NCBI GenBank assembly: GCA_951799405.1
Contig: OX637334.1
Coordinates: forward strand, 6,200,001 to 6,264,000
Reading direction: 5' to 3'
Origin: Agapetus fuscipes
Lineage: Eukaryota > Arthropoda > Insecta > Trichoptera > Glossosomatidae
DNA: 64,000 nt
Made by a program: the position numbers and the translations under genes
The notes under the pieces: model-generated
Told to the model about the DNA's origin: nothing
The model's input: only the letters and a program-made list of their open reading frames with translations
Database searches by the model: none
In this document: one piece after another, positions 1 to 8,879 of the stretch
How positions within the stretch are numbered: position 1 is the stretch's first letter
Layout: every line of letters begins with the position of its first letter

Positions 1-1690
1 CTGGTAAAAACCCATGTTGATTTACATCAATTGCATTTTTCACCGCGGAGAAAATCTGATCATATGCTATTTTTTCGAGTAACTTCCCAAATATAGATAA
101 CTTAGACACAGGGCGATAGTTTTCAACATTGTCTTTATTTCCAGATTTGTAAATTGGTACTATGTGCGCATATTTCCATTTACGTGGAAAAACACCCAGA
201 CTAAGTGATTTTTTAAATATTATTGCTAATGGCTTAATTAATTTATCACAACAGTTTTTTATGAAAATAACCGGCAAACCATCCGGACCACAACCTTTCC
301 TCACGTCTAATGAGCGAATGCTTTCACACAACCTATCCTCATTGATGACTATGGACGAGATAGTGGAGCAATCATTAAATGAATCACCAGATTGACGTGC
401 AACCGATAAACCATCATCTTCCACGAAAACGGAGGAAAAGTATTTAAGGAACAAGTCAGATATCCCAGCAGCATCATTTTTTATTTCATTTTCATACTTC
501 ATTTCATTTGGAATACAGCTTTCGCCTTTTTTTGATTTAATAAAGGAAAATAGTTTTTTGGGGTCATTTCTAATAGACGTCTCCATGTGGTTCAAATATT
601 TACGCTTGCATATCTTTTCCTGTTGTTTGAATCTACTTCTTAGTAATGAAAATGTGGAGTAGTCCAACGGATTTCCGTAACGCCTAAACTTAGTATGGAA
701 CAATTGTTTTTCTTTTAAGATTTTCTTCAAAGCGTTGGAATACCAAGGAGGGTACTGCGTATTGGTGCTACATAATCGAGATTTCGGGACATATTCATCA
801 ATAATTTCATTTACCACACGGTAGAAATTATCCACCATCTCATCAATATCATCCGAATCCAGAATTGAGTCCCAATCGACCATAGACAAAGAATTGTTAA
901 TTATTGTATAGTCGGCCTTTTTGTATACGTACACCATTCTCGGGGTACTCGTACGTAAGGAGCTTAGAATGCCACTATGATGCGTCACCCGCATACATAG
1001 AGACTTGTGATGACGATCCTCGGGCACGAGTGGAGACAAAGGGGTGTCAACCGTCACATTCTTGTTGCATAAAACTAGGTCTTAAATTCTGCCATTAACA
1101 TTTGGAAGCCCGTTAAACTGTCTAAGGTCAGAAAATGCCATAAAATCTTGTACAATGAAGGTAGATGGGTCACTATAAGGTGTAAACTCGTCATCAGGAG
1201 TATTACCCTCAGGAAGAGGGAATATATTTGTGCTCAGGTTAAAGTCTCCAGCGATGAAGAATGTGTCAATAACATTTTCAGTAAAGATTTCACAAGCTTT
1301 ATCTATATGCTGACGCAGGCTTAGGTTGTGTGTCGGCCCTGGAAGAATGTAAACACAACCGATGTGTAAGTCGGGATTCGCATTACCGGTGGAAATGGTT
1401 ACCCAGAGATCCTCCGACAGCGAATGCCACTCTGGACGTGCTCGAGACGTAATGTTTTTATTGACACATATTAACACTCCCCCACCTTTCGATTGAAGAG
1501 TTCGATCATAGTCCCTATCCCTTCTATAAACATTGTAATTAGAGGGAATAAGTTCAGCATCGTAGATGCCGTCCGTAAGGAATGTTTCCGTCAGTAATAT
1601 TATGTCGTAATCATCGCTTAATATGTTGGTTAGCAGCGTGTGAGTTTTAGATCTCAAGCCATTAACATTCTGATAGTATACTGAATACAT
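1..1690 (-). pseudogene. Endonuclease-reverse transcriptase of LINE-A, one in-frame stop
   Basis: The product would nick target DNA and reverse-transcribe the LINE RNA at the nick. Translation from the ATG at 1690 gives an endonuclease domain with YYQNVNGLRSKT at the start, ILLTETFL near residue 30 and the catalytic-type GDFNL near residue 148. The frame is interrupted by TAA at 1082-1084, where the related element at 23.7-26.1 kb has Leu in the motif RILDLV; a single base change explains it. Beyond the stop the same frame stays open to the window edge. It contains a linker, then the RT start with KGCGPDGLP, then FPRKWKYAHIVPIYKSG, then NYRPVSKLS, and ends in HGFLP. The catalytic FADD box is expected to lie left of the window. 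With one nonsense codon and no frameshift in about 560 codons, the copy is either fairly young or the stop is polymorphic. Confidence 0.85.
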
Positions 1691-1951
1691 CGATATGTGA
1701 AATTATAGATAATTCGTAATTATAATTATATAAAACTGTGTGGTTAAAACTTGGTAATTGTGAATTAATTTGAGTAAGAAATATATAGATAATTAGGTTA
1801 GTGCACCGAGCACGTATTACCGAATAAAGTGTTATAATATACGAAGTGTGAGTGAGACCCATCAAAATTACAAGACATAGCATACTTGAAGTAAAACAAA
1901 TGTAAAAGTGAATAAACAGGAAGTGTAAAACATTAGATATAAAAGTAAAAA

Positions 1952-2075
1952 TAGTGTAAAACAATAAAATAGTAGTGTAGAACAATAAAACAGTAGTATA
2001 AAACAATAAAGTTGTGGCGTAAAACAATATAATAGTGTGAAACCATAAAATAGAAGTGTAACACAATAAAACAGT
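1952..2075 (-). repeat. Degenerate tandem repeat in LINE-A 5' region
   Basis: Roughly six units of about 20-24 bp of the form GTGTAAAACAATAAAATAGTA on the plus strand. They lie just upstream of the endonuclease start when read on the element's strand. Tandem 5' UTR monomers occur in some LINE promoters; here that role is inference. Confidence 0.6.
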
Positions 2076-2171
2076 AGAAAACACTGAACTGATTTTTAAT
2101 TATTAAAATTGTCACAAATCACTGCGTATCCTCGGACGGAGATAATAGCTATACTTTAGTGTGTATTCATA

Positions 2172-3077
2172 TTAGGTCCTTACATATGAAATTGGCGTTT
2201 TGCCATACTGGCCACTTTGATCTCAAATATTTCCTCTTTGGTTGAAAATTCCAAATTCAAATTTATACAGCTATTTACTCATCTATTTGTGTTGTAAAAA
2301 CTGTTATTCATTTGTTCGTAACTTAATTGTTTTTTTCTTTGCGTCACTCATTTTACAAAATGGAAAACTTTATATATCGCGTTATTTACGAGTACGAATT
2401 CCACCGTGGCACCAGTGCTGCAGAAACGGGTCGAAGGAGTCATGATGTGTATGGCAACGATGTCCCAAAATAAAACACAGTGCGTTTTTGGTTCCAACGT
2501 TTTTGTTCTGGTAATTTCGGCCTGCAGAACAAGCCTCATGGACGGCCGGAGACCAAAGTTGATAATGAGGAATTGAAGACTTTTGTGGAAGCGGATCCAT
2601 TGCAAACCACGTCCGAGTAAGCTGTAGGCTGCAAAGTTAGTGATAAAACTGTTTTAATCTACTTGAAGCAAATTGGAAATGTGAAAAAGCTTGAAAGGTG
2701 GTACCTCACTAATTGAGTGAAGCAAATCAACAATCGCGCGCTGCCGCGTTGCACAAAAGACGGCTACCAAATTATAGGAGCTTCAATTGGAATATTTAAG
2801 ACATCCCCTGTACTCTCCGGACCTTGTTCCAACAGATTACCATTTTTTTTAGAAATTTGGATAACTTCTTGCAAGGGAAAAAAATCAACTCCGAAGGGGC
2901 AGTGGATTGCCATCCGAATGGCTATTTTCGTAAAGGGTTCAATTAACTACCTATGAGATGGCGAAAGTGCATAGATAGCTATGGTACATACTTTGATTAA
3001 ATAAAGATAATAGATTAAAAAAATATATTTTTTTGTTCCTCCCATACATAACGCCAATTTCATATGTAAAGACCTAA
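2172..3077 (+). mobile_element. Mariner element, internally deleted, intact terminal inverted repeats
   Basis: Terminal inverted repeats of about 28 bp: the left end reads TTAGGTCCTTACATATGAAA and the right end, reversed, TTAGGTCTTTACATATGAAA, one mismatch in those 20. Both ends are flanked by TA (2170-2171 and 3078-3079), the Tc1/mariner target duplication. Length is 906 bp against about 1.3 kb for a complete mariner, so roughly 0.4 kb is missing, from the middle of the transposase. It cannot make its own enzyme but could be mobilised by a related full copy. Confidence 0.92.
2483..2955 (+). pseudogene. Mariner transposase remnant (central catalytic region deleted)
   Basis: The N-terminal DNA-binding part reads FQRFCSGNF, then GRPETKVDNEELKTFVEADP, then CKVSDKTVLIYLKQIG and KKLERW, a clear mariner pattern. 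A TAA at 2618-2620 interrupts it where relatives carry Leu. After a deletion near 2700-2770 the C-terminal part reads YSPDLVPTDYHFF, which includes the last catalytic Asp of the mariner D,D34D triad. The T-run at 2852-2859 has one extra base, shifting the frame before NLDNFLQGKK and LPMRWRKCIDS. The first two catalytic Asp residues lie in the deleted segment, so the product is dead. Confidence 0.88.
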
Positions 3078-3688
3078 TAATTATTATCACTCTGATTCCG
3101 TTGTGGATCCATGTCACTAGATGGCACAATGTTACCCATACATACAACGCTGATCATGTCATGTATTTATTCAATATTCGCTTCAAATCTCTTACGGTGT
3201 TATTCTCAACAACAAAGCCATGGCTCATCCGCAGCCACCATTAAATTTAAATAAAAAAAAATGATTCGTAAATCAAATGTTTTTGTTAATAGTACTGTTA
3301 GAGGTTTTCCTGTAAAACTCCTCAAGTGTTGTAAACTATGTAGGTAGATAAAATTGATAAATATTTGTATTTTTTTTATACAAACCATTTATATATTTGA
3401 CACTTAGATTAAAGATTATAGAGCTATATTTCAGTACGCATATATCCTAACAATTAAACTATCCTCAATAATGCTTTATTATGCTCAAGTCTCCATGAAT
3501 ATGGCATGGTTTAGAGTGAATTTAGTGAACACTGAAATTTCTGGCCGCCTTTCGACCCCGTATAATTATAATGCATTGTTTCTAGGAAGCAATGAAGGAT
3601 TAAACTGAAACCTGTGCCCCCGGTTTCAAATACCAGTGACAAAGCTTTCAACGTCTGATGATGATGGTTACCAGGGAACTAATAGTTG
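3078..3688. other. No recognisable feature
   Basis: AT-rich sequence with no long open frame, RNA gene or repeat shared with the rest of the window. Confidence 0.5.
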
Positions 3689-4222
3689 TTCCTTGACTTA
3701 TAGGTTGGTATGCGGCTGACCACCCATACTGTAAAAAATGGTTCACTTTGCCAATGTCACACCTGTTTCAGGGAAGGACGGCAAGAGTTGCAGGGCTTAT
3801 GTTCATTTGAGATTGGGTTTTTATATTGTAGGTCCACATGCGGCATGCCTATAATCTATAATCTAAGTTGCAAGGATTTATTCATTCAAAGCTCTCAGAT
3901 GTATGCCCACAAACAAACACGTGTAGTTCGCGCTTACAAATGCTGATTGTGTACTTACAAATAAAATCCAAACTCAAATGAACATGAGCCCTGCAACTCT
4001 TGCCGACATTCCTTGAAACAGGGGTGACATTGGCAAAGTAAACCATTTTTTACAGTATGGGTAATCAGCCTCATACCAACCTATAAGTCAAGGAATACGA
4101 GTTAGTTTAATGTAGTTTAATGTGTTAGTTTAATTATACATGTCTGCTTGTGGGAATGCATTTAATGTAAATCTTAAATTATATATATCTTTGCAGCTTA
4201 GATTAGATTAGATTAGATTAGA
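3689..4222 (+). mobile_element. Rep-A copy, split by a second Rep-A insertion
   Basis: Rep-A is a non-coding retroposon of about 230-320 bp. Landmarks in order: TTCCTTGACTTATAGGTTGG at the 5' end; CTGTAAAAAATGGTTCACTT; a CCCTGTTTCAGGG hairpin; TTGCAGGGCTTATGTTCATT; ACATGCGGCATGT; AAGCGCGAACTT; GTGTCTGCTTGTGGG; and a 3' end TTTGCAACTTAGATTAGA repeated. Here the 5' half is 3689-3847 and the 3' half resumes near 4115, ending in five TTAGA-type units. The break is an opposite-strand copy. Confidence 0.85.
3848..4095 (-). mobile_element. Rep-A copy nested inside the previous copy
   Basis: Reads on the minus strand from CCTTGACTTATAGG (4094) to a tail of the second type, TTAGATTATAGATTATAG (3848-3866). 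It splits the host copy at CGGCATG. The bases 4096-4114 after its 5' end contain a short direct repeat (TAGTTTAATG) and probably belong to the insertion. Confidence 0.85.
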
Positions 4223-4332
4223 ATGGTAACAATACATAACCGATATCCTAGGACATCACTGATTTGTCACGCCTATTAACTCTCATCACCTACCCGTTTC
4301 TTCTATATTAAGCAATGCTCTATAGTCTATAC

Positions 4333-4641
4333 CAAGGGTCTCCAAACTATGGCCCGCGGGCCAAATGTGGCCCGCGAAAGGATTTGGTCCGGCCCGCAGA
4401 CGCCAATAAAAAAATAATGGTTTTAGATATTCAGAACGGAAAGATCGGCCGCGCGAACTAGCAATGTACAACTTGAATTTATTTGTAAAAATAGACTGGA
4501 AATGCTTAAAACCACTGTTTCCAAGTGTCAAATTTTCAATTTTTTTCATCCTGGGGGACAAGTCACGCAGACCCTGTTGGCCCGCCATACCACCTCGAAA
4601 TTTCAATACGGCCCTTGAGTAAAATAGTTTGGCGACCCCTG
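4333..4641. mobile_element. hAT-type miniature inverted-repeat element with 8-bp target duplication
   Basis: Ends CAAGGGTCTCCAAACTAT and, reversed, CAGGGGTCGCCAAACTAT. The flanking 8 bp GTCTATAC are identical at 4325-4332 and 4642-4649. An 8-bp duplication and CAGGGGT-like ends fit the hAT superfamily. The subterminal region has the palindrome GGCCCGCGGGCC followed by GTGGCCCGCG. At 309 bp without transposase it is non-autonomous. The local GC content is far above its surroundings. A 106-codon open frame on the minus strand here looks like chance. Confidence 0.9.
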
Positions 4642-4687
4642 GTCTATACTAAAATTGTATCCTGAAACACAAATCTAGTAGTTACGT

Positions 4688-5006
4688 AAAAAAAACGCAA
4701 CTAAGCTACACGCAAAGTGTAACTTATTGGCGCGTTATCCCCTACGCCCTCGCATGTGACTGTTAGAACTTGTCCATTTTAACAGGTCATGGGACCTTAC
4801 ATCAACCACTTTTGAGTAATGGCTTCCTAGTTCCTGAGGGGGCTGGTGTGCTGTTATTGTGAAAGCTGAGTACAATTTTCCGGTATTTTATTTTGGTTTG
4901 GAAATAAACACCAAAACAAATAATCATTTCAGACACCCTCGGTGGGATTTGAACCCAAGCTCTCGTTGGGGAATGCAAGCACTCTGTATACTGAGCTATC
5001 AACCAG
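4688..5006 (-). mobile_element. S2 tRNA-headed SINE
   Basis: S2 structure on its own strand: tRNA-like head GATAGCTCAGTTGGTAGAGT (A box) and GGTTCGAACCC-type B box, then CCGAGGGTGTCAGAAATGAT, GTTTATTTC, CTCAGCCTTCACAAGAAATG, CTCGGGAGCTG, a CCACTTCAACTGAAGTGG near-palindrome, CGCCACATGCGA, ATAACGCGGCAAGAAGTTAC and TAGCTTAGTTGC. In this copy the head is at 5006 and the tail near 4697. The B box reads GGGTTCAAATCCC, with several mismatches from consensus. Confidence 0.85.
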
Positions 5007-5125
5007 ACGTACATAGTAGTTGCTACAGTTTTAAGCAATAATTAAACGAAATGTTTTATATTTCTTGTTATACAATAGTTCATTCATTAAAATAAACTTT
5101 TGAAATGATATCACCACAATCATCT

Positions 5126-5183
5126 ATAATCTATAATCTGAGATTTAACATTCACAATATGTATGTAAATGCATTCCCACTAG
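5126..5183 (-). mobile_element. Rep-A 3' stub, heavily 5'-truncated, with target duplication
   Basis: Only the last 58 bp, from GGGAATGCATT to the TTATAGATTATAG tail. TCATCT flanks it on both sides (5120-5125 and 5184-5189), showing that the truncation occurred during insertion. Confidence 0.75.
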
Positions 5184-5968
5184 TCATCTGATAGTCTAAT
5201 TATAATTATAAAAGACAAAATAAAAAAGGGTTCCGCATTAAAAAAACGTGTAAATCCGGTATTTGTACAAATGGGAAGGACATGTACGGGGCGCGTCAGG
5301 TTGTTTTGTCGTCTGACCTCTTGAATGGGGTCCCGCTGATAAAATCGGGCCCTCCCTTATCAGGTAAGTGAGTCCCAAATAAAAGGGGCCCCTCGTTATC
5401 GTGTACACGGACCCCAAACACAACTAAGTCCGCCTTTTTACTATCACAATGCCCTTTATTGTCCGCAACTCTCTTCCCTGTTTTTTTATTTTTTTATTTA
5501 ACGGAGTGACAACTGTGTTTTTGTCATTTTATTATTTCATATCACGACTTTTTTTTGCGAGGAGTTTTTTTTTGTTAATTTGTTTTTGTTTTACGCTTTT
5601 GTGTACGATTTTGTGATAAATAAATTTAATTAAAAGACATAATTTCATATAATACTTACACTCAGATCGAGAGAGGCACGAGTCAAAAACATATATTTTT
5701 TAAATAAATAAAAAATATGGAAATAATGTAATTCGCCAACCTATTTTGGCATCATCAACACATCAACACATCTTTAATTCATATATTTTTATTTCAATAC
5801 ATTATAACCCAATGGCATCTGTTGAAGTAGGGTCCAAGTCAAGAGGGAATCGAACCAGCGGTTTTATATATCAAACATGCTAACTGAGAACATGGTCTTG
5901 ATCAGCTTGGCGATTGCTTGCACCATTTTGAGTTATATAAACTACTCTCTAATATGCTGTACTTGTTA
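5184..5968. other. Unannotated stretch with a GC-rich patch
   Basis: 5275-5425 is unusually GC-rich, with runs such as GGGGCCCCTCG and GGGCCCTCCC, and is not shared with anything else in the window. 5832-5890 weakly resembles a reversed tRNA B box (GGGAATCGAACC). No gene is supported. Confidence 0.4.
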
Positions 5969-6141
5969 TGGGGCTTCCACACGCTTGCCAACCCATCAGA
6001 AGTCAAGCGCACAGTGTGTCGTCTAGAACATGCAACTGGACAAAATTTTGTCTAATGGACTAATTTTGTCCAGCTAGCATGTTCTAGACGACACACTGTG
6101 CGCTTGACTTGTGATGGGTTGGCAAGCGTGTGGAAGCCCCA
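5969..6141. mobile_element. Foldback miniature element, Harbinger-like
   Basis: Almost the whole 173 bp is one palindrome. The left arm starts TGGGGCTTCCACACGCTTGC and the right arm, reversed, is the same; arms of about 79 bp differ at only a few positions around a loop of about 15 bp. TTA flanks both ends (5966-5968 and 6142-6144), matching the 3-bp TTA/TWA duplication of PIF/Harbinger elements. No coding capacity. Confidence 0.82.
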
Positions 6142-6184
6142 TTAAGTTTTAATTAACTGCCGTTACTATCTACAATAATTTATA

Positions 6185-6413
6185 ATTTAATTTGCAAAGA
6201 TATGTTAAAATTTAAGGCTCATATTAAATGCATGCTCACAGAGGCACATGCCTTTACATTCTGCATGTGTGCATACAAATAAACAAAACCTTAAATGATC
6301 AAAAACCTTGCAACTCCTGCAGCTTTTTCCTGAAACCGGGGTGGCATTGGTAAAATTGAATTAATTTTTACAGCACGGGGGGTCATCCTCATACCAACCT
6401 ATCAGTCAAGGAA
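6185..6413 (-). mobile_element. Rep-A copy, older divergent subtype
   Basis: 5' end at 6413 (TTCCTTGACTGATAGG on the minus strand). It has the older-type core with CCGGTTTCAGG and TGTATGCACACATGCAGAATG, and lacks a simple-repeat tail. Confidence 0.75.
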
Positions 6414-6925
6414 CTCATAGATACTTTAACGAATGACATATTTTAAGATTTTTTTTCAGATTTCACAAAATTTCTTCCACATACTTCCACAACTACTTAC
6501 ATACCATTGAAAATTGCACAATGCACAGATTTCGCAAATTCCTCAAAATTCACAGATTATAAATAATTCACCGTTAAAAAACAGCCGCAGGTTTCTCAAA
6601 TTTCACCGATTTCACTGCGAGTTTATTTTTGTACTGAGGCTTATCTTTGGGTGGAATTTTAAAGACGAAAAAAGAAAGACTTGAAGTCTGTCGAGTAATT
6701 GACCAAAAAAGTAATCGTAAAAGGCATTATCTCAATGGAAGTACTCGCTGTGTTGCCTTTTCTCTTAGCAAAAGAGCTGGTATAAATGTTTTTTTTCTAA
6801 TCTAAGTTGCAGAAAATAATATTAAAGAGTGAAATAAAGAGTATTTACTTATTAACGTTTTATTAAAAACCAAGTACCAATGTTTATAGACTGAGAAAAA
6901 TAGGCAAACATAATATATATGACAA
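6414..6925. other. No recognisable feature
   Basis: AT-rich. 6480-6610 has loosely repeated TTTCACAAATTTC-like words, too irregular to call a tandem array. Confidence 0.4.
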
Positions 6926-7233
6926 GGTCCGGTGCGTAGTCCAGTGGTAACACATCGGACTGGTCAATGGAAGGTTGTGGGTTCAAATCCCGGCGGAGCA
7001 CAAAAAATATACCATTTATATTTTCAAATTTTCTCTTTGCTTCGGTTGAAAAATTCATAAACCGTTACCAAAGACCGCCGGTCATCAAAAGGTCCATCCA
7101 GCCTCACAGCAACTGGGTCTTGCTTGAGAATTGGCGCTTTCTACAGCGACGACCAAGCTCGCAGGGGGCTCTTGAGGTGTGATACACACAAAAACAGCGC
7201 TCACCAAATAAATCAGCCTATTTTTTTTTTTTT
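6926..7233 (+). mobile_element. S1 tRNA-headed SINE, near full length
   Basis: S1 structure: head CCGGTCCGTAGTCCAGTGGT (A box), anticodon-loop-like CTCGTAA as in a threonine tRNA, GGGTTCGAATCCCGGCGG (B box), then ACCATTTATATTTTCAAATT, CGCTGGGTTGAAAAATTCAT, AAGGTCCATCCAGCCTTACA, CTGGGTCTTGCTTGAGAATT, CTCGCAGAGGGCTCTTGAGG, and the 3' end AAATAAATCAGCCTA followed by oligo(T). In this copy the anticodon region is altered (TGGTCAATGG). It ends in 13 T at 7221-7233. Confidence 0.9.
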
Positions 7234-7631
7234 AAGGTTAGAAATATATTATCAGATTTTTATACAATAGAGTAAAAAGTGTAACTCGTTTATGCAACTC
7301 ACACAATGCTTTCATCTCCGCCATACATCTTGGTAAAAACTGTGTGTTACCAAACGTGGTATTCGTTCCCTCAGTGCTTGTTTTCTTATCCACCATTTTA
7401 TTCTAAGATGACCTTTGAATGCCATCGTCTTGAGAATCACATTCTACACAACCCTAGCTAAGAAAAATTGACACGCGATAAGCTCACACGATACTGTGAT
7501 AGTTGTTTTAAATATTTTTAAAATCAAGTTTCAATTTTTACAAAAAACATTGATCCAGCACACATACAATCATTGCTATTGTGACATAGCCTCTGATGGA
7601 CACAAGGCAAACAAGCACTAACGGGGATGAA
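7234..7631. other. No recognisable feature
   Basis: AT-rich sequence between two S1 copies in opposite orientation. No long frame or shared repeat. Confidence 0.45.
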
Positions 7632-7941
7632 TTAAAAAAAAAAAACAAAAAGTAGGCTGATTTATTTGGTGAGCGCGGTTTTTGTGTGTATCACACCTCA
7701 AGAGCCCTCTGTGAGCCTGTTCGTCGCTGTAGAAAGCGTCAGTTCTCAAGCAAGACCCAGTTGCTGTAAGGCTGGATGGACCTTTTGATGACCGGCCTTA
7801 CGTAAAGGTTTATGAGTTTTTCAACATAGCGAAGAGAAAATGTGAAAATAGAAATGGCATATTTTTTGTGCTCCGTTGGGATTCGAACCCACAACTTTCC
7901 ATTTACGAGTCCGAAGTGTTACCACTGGACTGCGGACCGGT
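7632..7941 (-). mobile_element. S1 SINE
   Basis: Head near 7941 (CCGGTCCGCAGTCCAGTGG), B box GGGTTCGAATCCCAAC, 3' end with oligo(T) on its own strand (A-run at 7633-7644 on the plus strand). It and the copy at 6926 form an inverted pair about 400 bp apart. Confidence 0.9.
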
Positions 7942-7997
7942 TCTCTGTGTGTGTTTTTTTTAATTTACCAAATGAATATAATATAGGGCCTTTCTCA

Positions 7998-8090
7998 AGT
8001 GATTTGCCTTAGCATAAAGTACCAAACTGCATTAACTGCCTATTTTGAATTAAATATTTTGGTACTTGGTACCTTATTAGGCAAATCACC
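7998..8090. repeat. Small hairpin repeat
   Basis: Left AGTGATTTGCCTTAGCATAA and right (reversed) GGTGATTTGCCTAATAAGG, followed by matching GTACCAAA words. Probably a very short foldback element; no target duplication is evident. Confidence 0.5.
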
Positions 8091-8604
8091 AATCCGAAAT
8101 ATGTAAAGTTTCGGAGTACCTTCTGAATGTTTTCGAACGAACAAATTCATATTTTTACAACATTTATTTTTAGGAATGGTTAACAAAATATAATTAATGC
8201 TAGTGAATTCTAAGAAAAACCTTTTTTACGATAACATACGGGTAAATTGAAAATTCAACCTTTTAATGCAAAAGTTTGAAATAAACCTTTTCATATTGTA
8301 TTAATGTTTGCCTTAATTTATAACGTTCATATTTTCAAAATTTATTATGCCATGTTTGAACCAAAATATAATATATTACAGAGATGAAGGTGACACGTGA
8401 GTTGAATGAAATGTTGAATTTTTGTACAAAAATTTGATAATCAGATATTAATTCTAATAATAGTGCTCGAGATATAAAATATTATTGTGAAAATTAAACT
8501 ACGTTAAAGAAAAAAGAAAAAAAATATATTTTAAAATTAATTCTAACGTTTTCTAAAACGTTGTTTTATATTTTTAATGAGATGACTGTGTTCTGTAATG
8601 TCTT
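8091..8604. other. No recognisable feature
   Basis: Very AT-rich, no open frame or shared repeat. Confidence 0.5.
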
Positions 8605-8840
8605 CTTTGATTAAAAGGCTGGCCACTGACCACCGATACTGTAAAAAAGTTTCACTTTCCTCCCTGTTTCAGGGAAGATTGGCGAAAGTTGCAGAATTTG
8701 TGGTTTGGAATTTAATTTGTAAGTAAGTACACATGCAGCCTTTCTAACCGCAAACTTACACGTGTTTTCTGGTGGGTATGCATTTAAATGAATCGTAAAT
8801 ATTAATACATCGTTATAATTTAGATTATGAGATGAGATGA
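8605..8840 (+). mobile_element. Rep-A copy, divergent
   Basis: The core from CTGACCACCGATACTGTAAA to CATGCAGCC and TTTAGATTATGAGATGAGAT is recognisable. The 5' end is degraded. Confidence 0.7.
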
Positions 8841-8879
8841 TTGCGGAATGGTTGTGGGTCCGAGTGGTAGATTTTTATA

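Larger units (their letters stand above)
1..2171 (-). mobile_element. LINE-A: Jockey-like non-LTR retrotransposon, cut by left window edge
   Basis: A minus-strand LINE containing an apurinic-type endonuclease and the start of a reverse transcriptase. The coding part begins at 1690 and leaves the window at position 1, so the rest of the RT lies outside. The region 1691-2171 upstream of the first ATG is non-coding and holds a tandem repeat, as expected for a 5' untranslated or promoter region. Its true 5' end is not marked by anything I can see; 2171 is simply where the mariner begins. The Jockey/CR1 assignment rests on motif style only. Confidence 0.8.

Noticed and set aside
1662..2115. Phe/Tyr/Leu-rich frames of 60 and 140 codons
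   Set aside because: They are translations of the tandem AT-rich repeat upstream of LINE-A, not membrane proteins.
3689..4222. Rep-A as a Helitron (it begins TC and contains small hairpins)
   Set aside because: Copies end in variable simple repeats rather than CTRR, several have target duplications, and 5' truncation is common; these point to retroposition.
4196..4222. Interstitial telomere repeat
   Set aside because: The unit is TTAGA, not TTAGG, and it is always at the Rep-A 3' end.
4286..4606. 106-codon minus frame
   Set aside because: It lies inside the hAT-type element, extends over its GC-rich palindromes and has no domain.
5275..5425. GC-rich patch as a coding exon or CpG island
   Set aside because: The only open frame is 61 codons without a domain, and there is no supporting gene structure.
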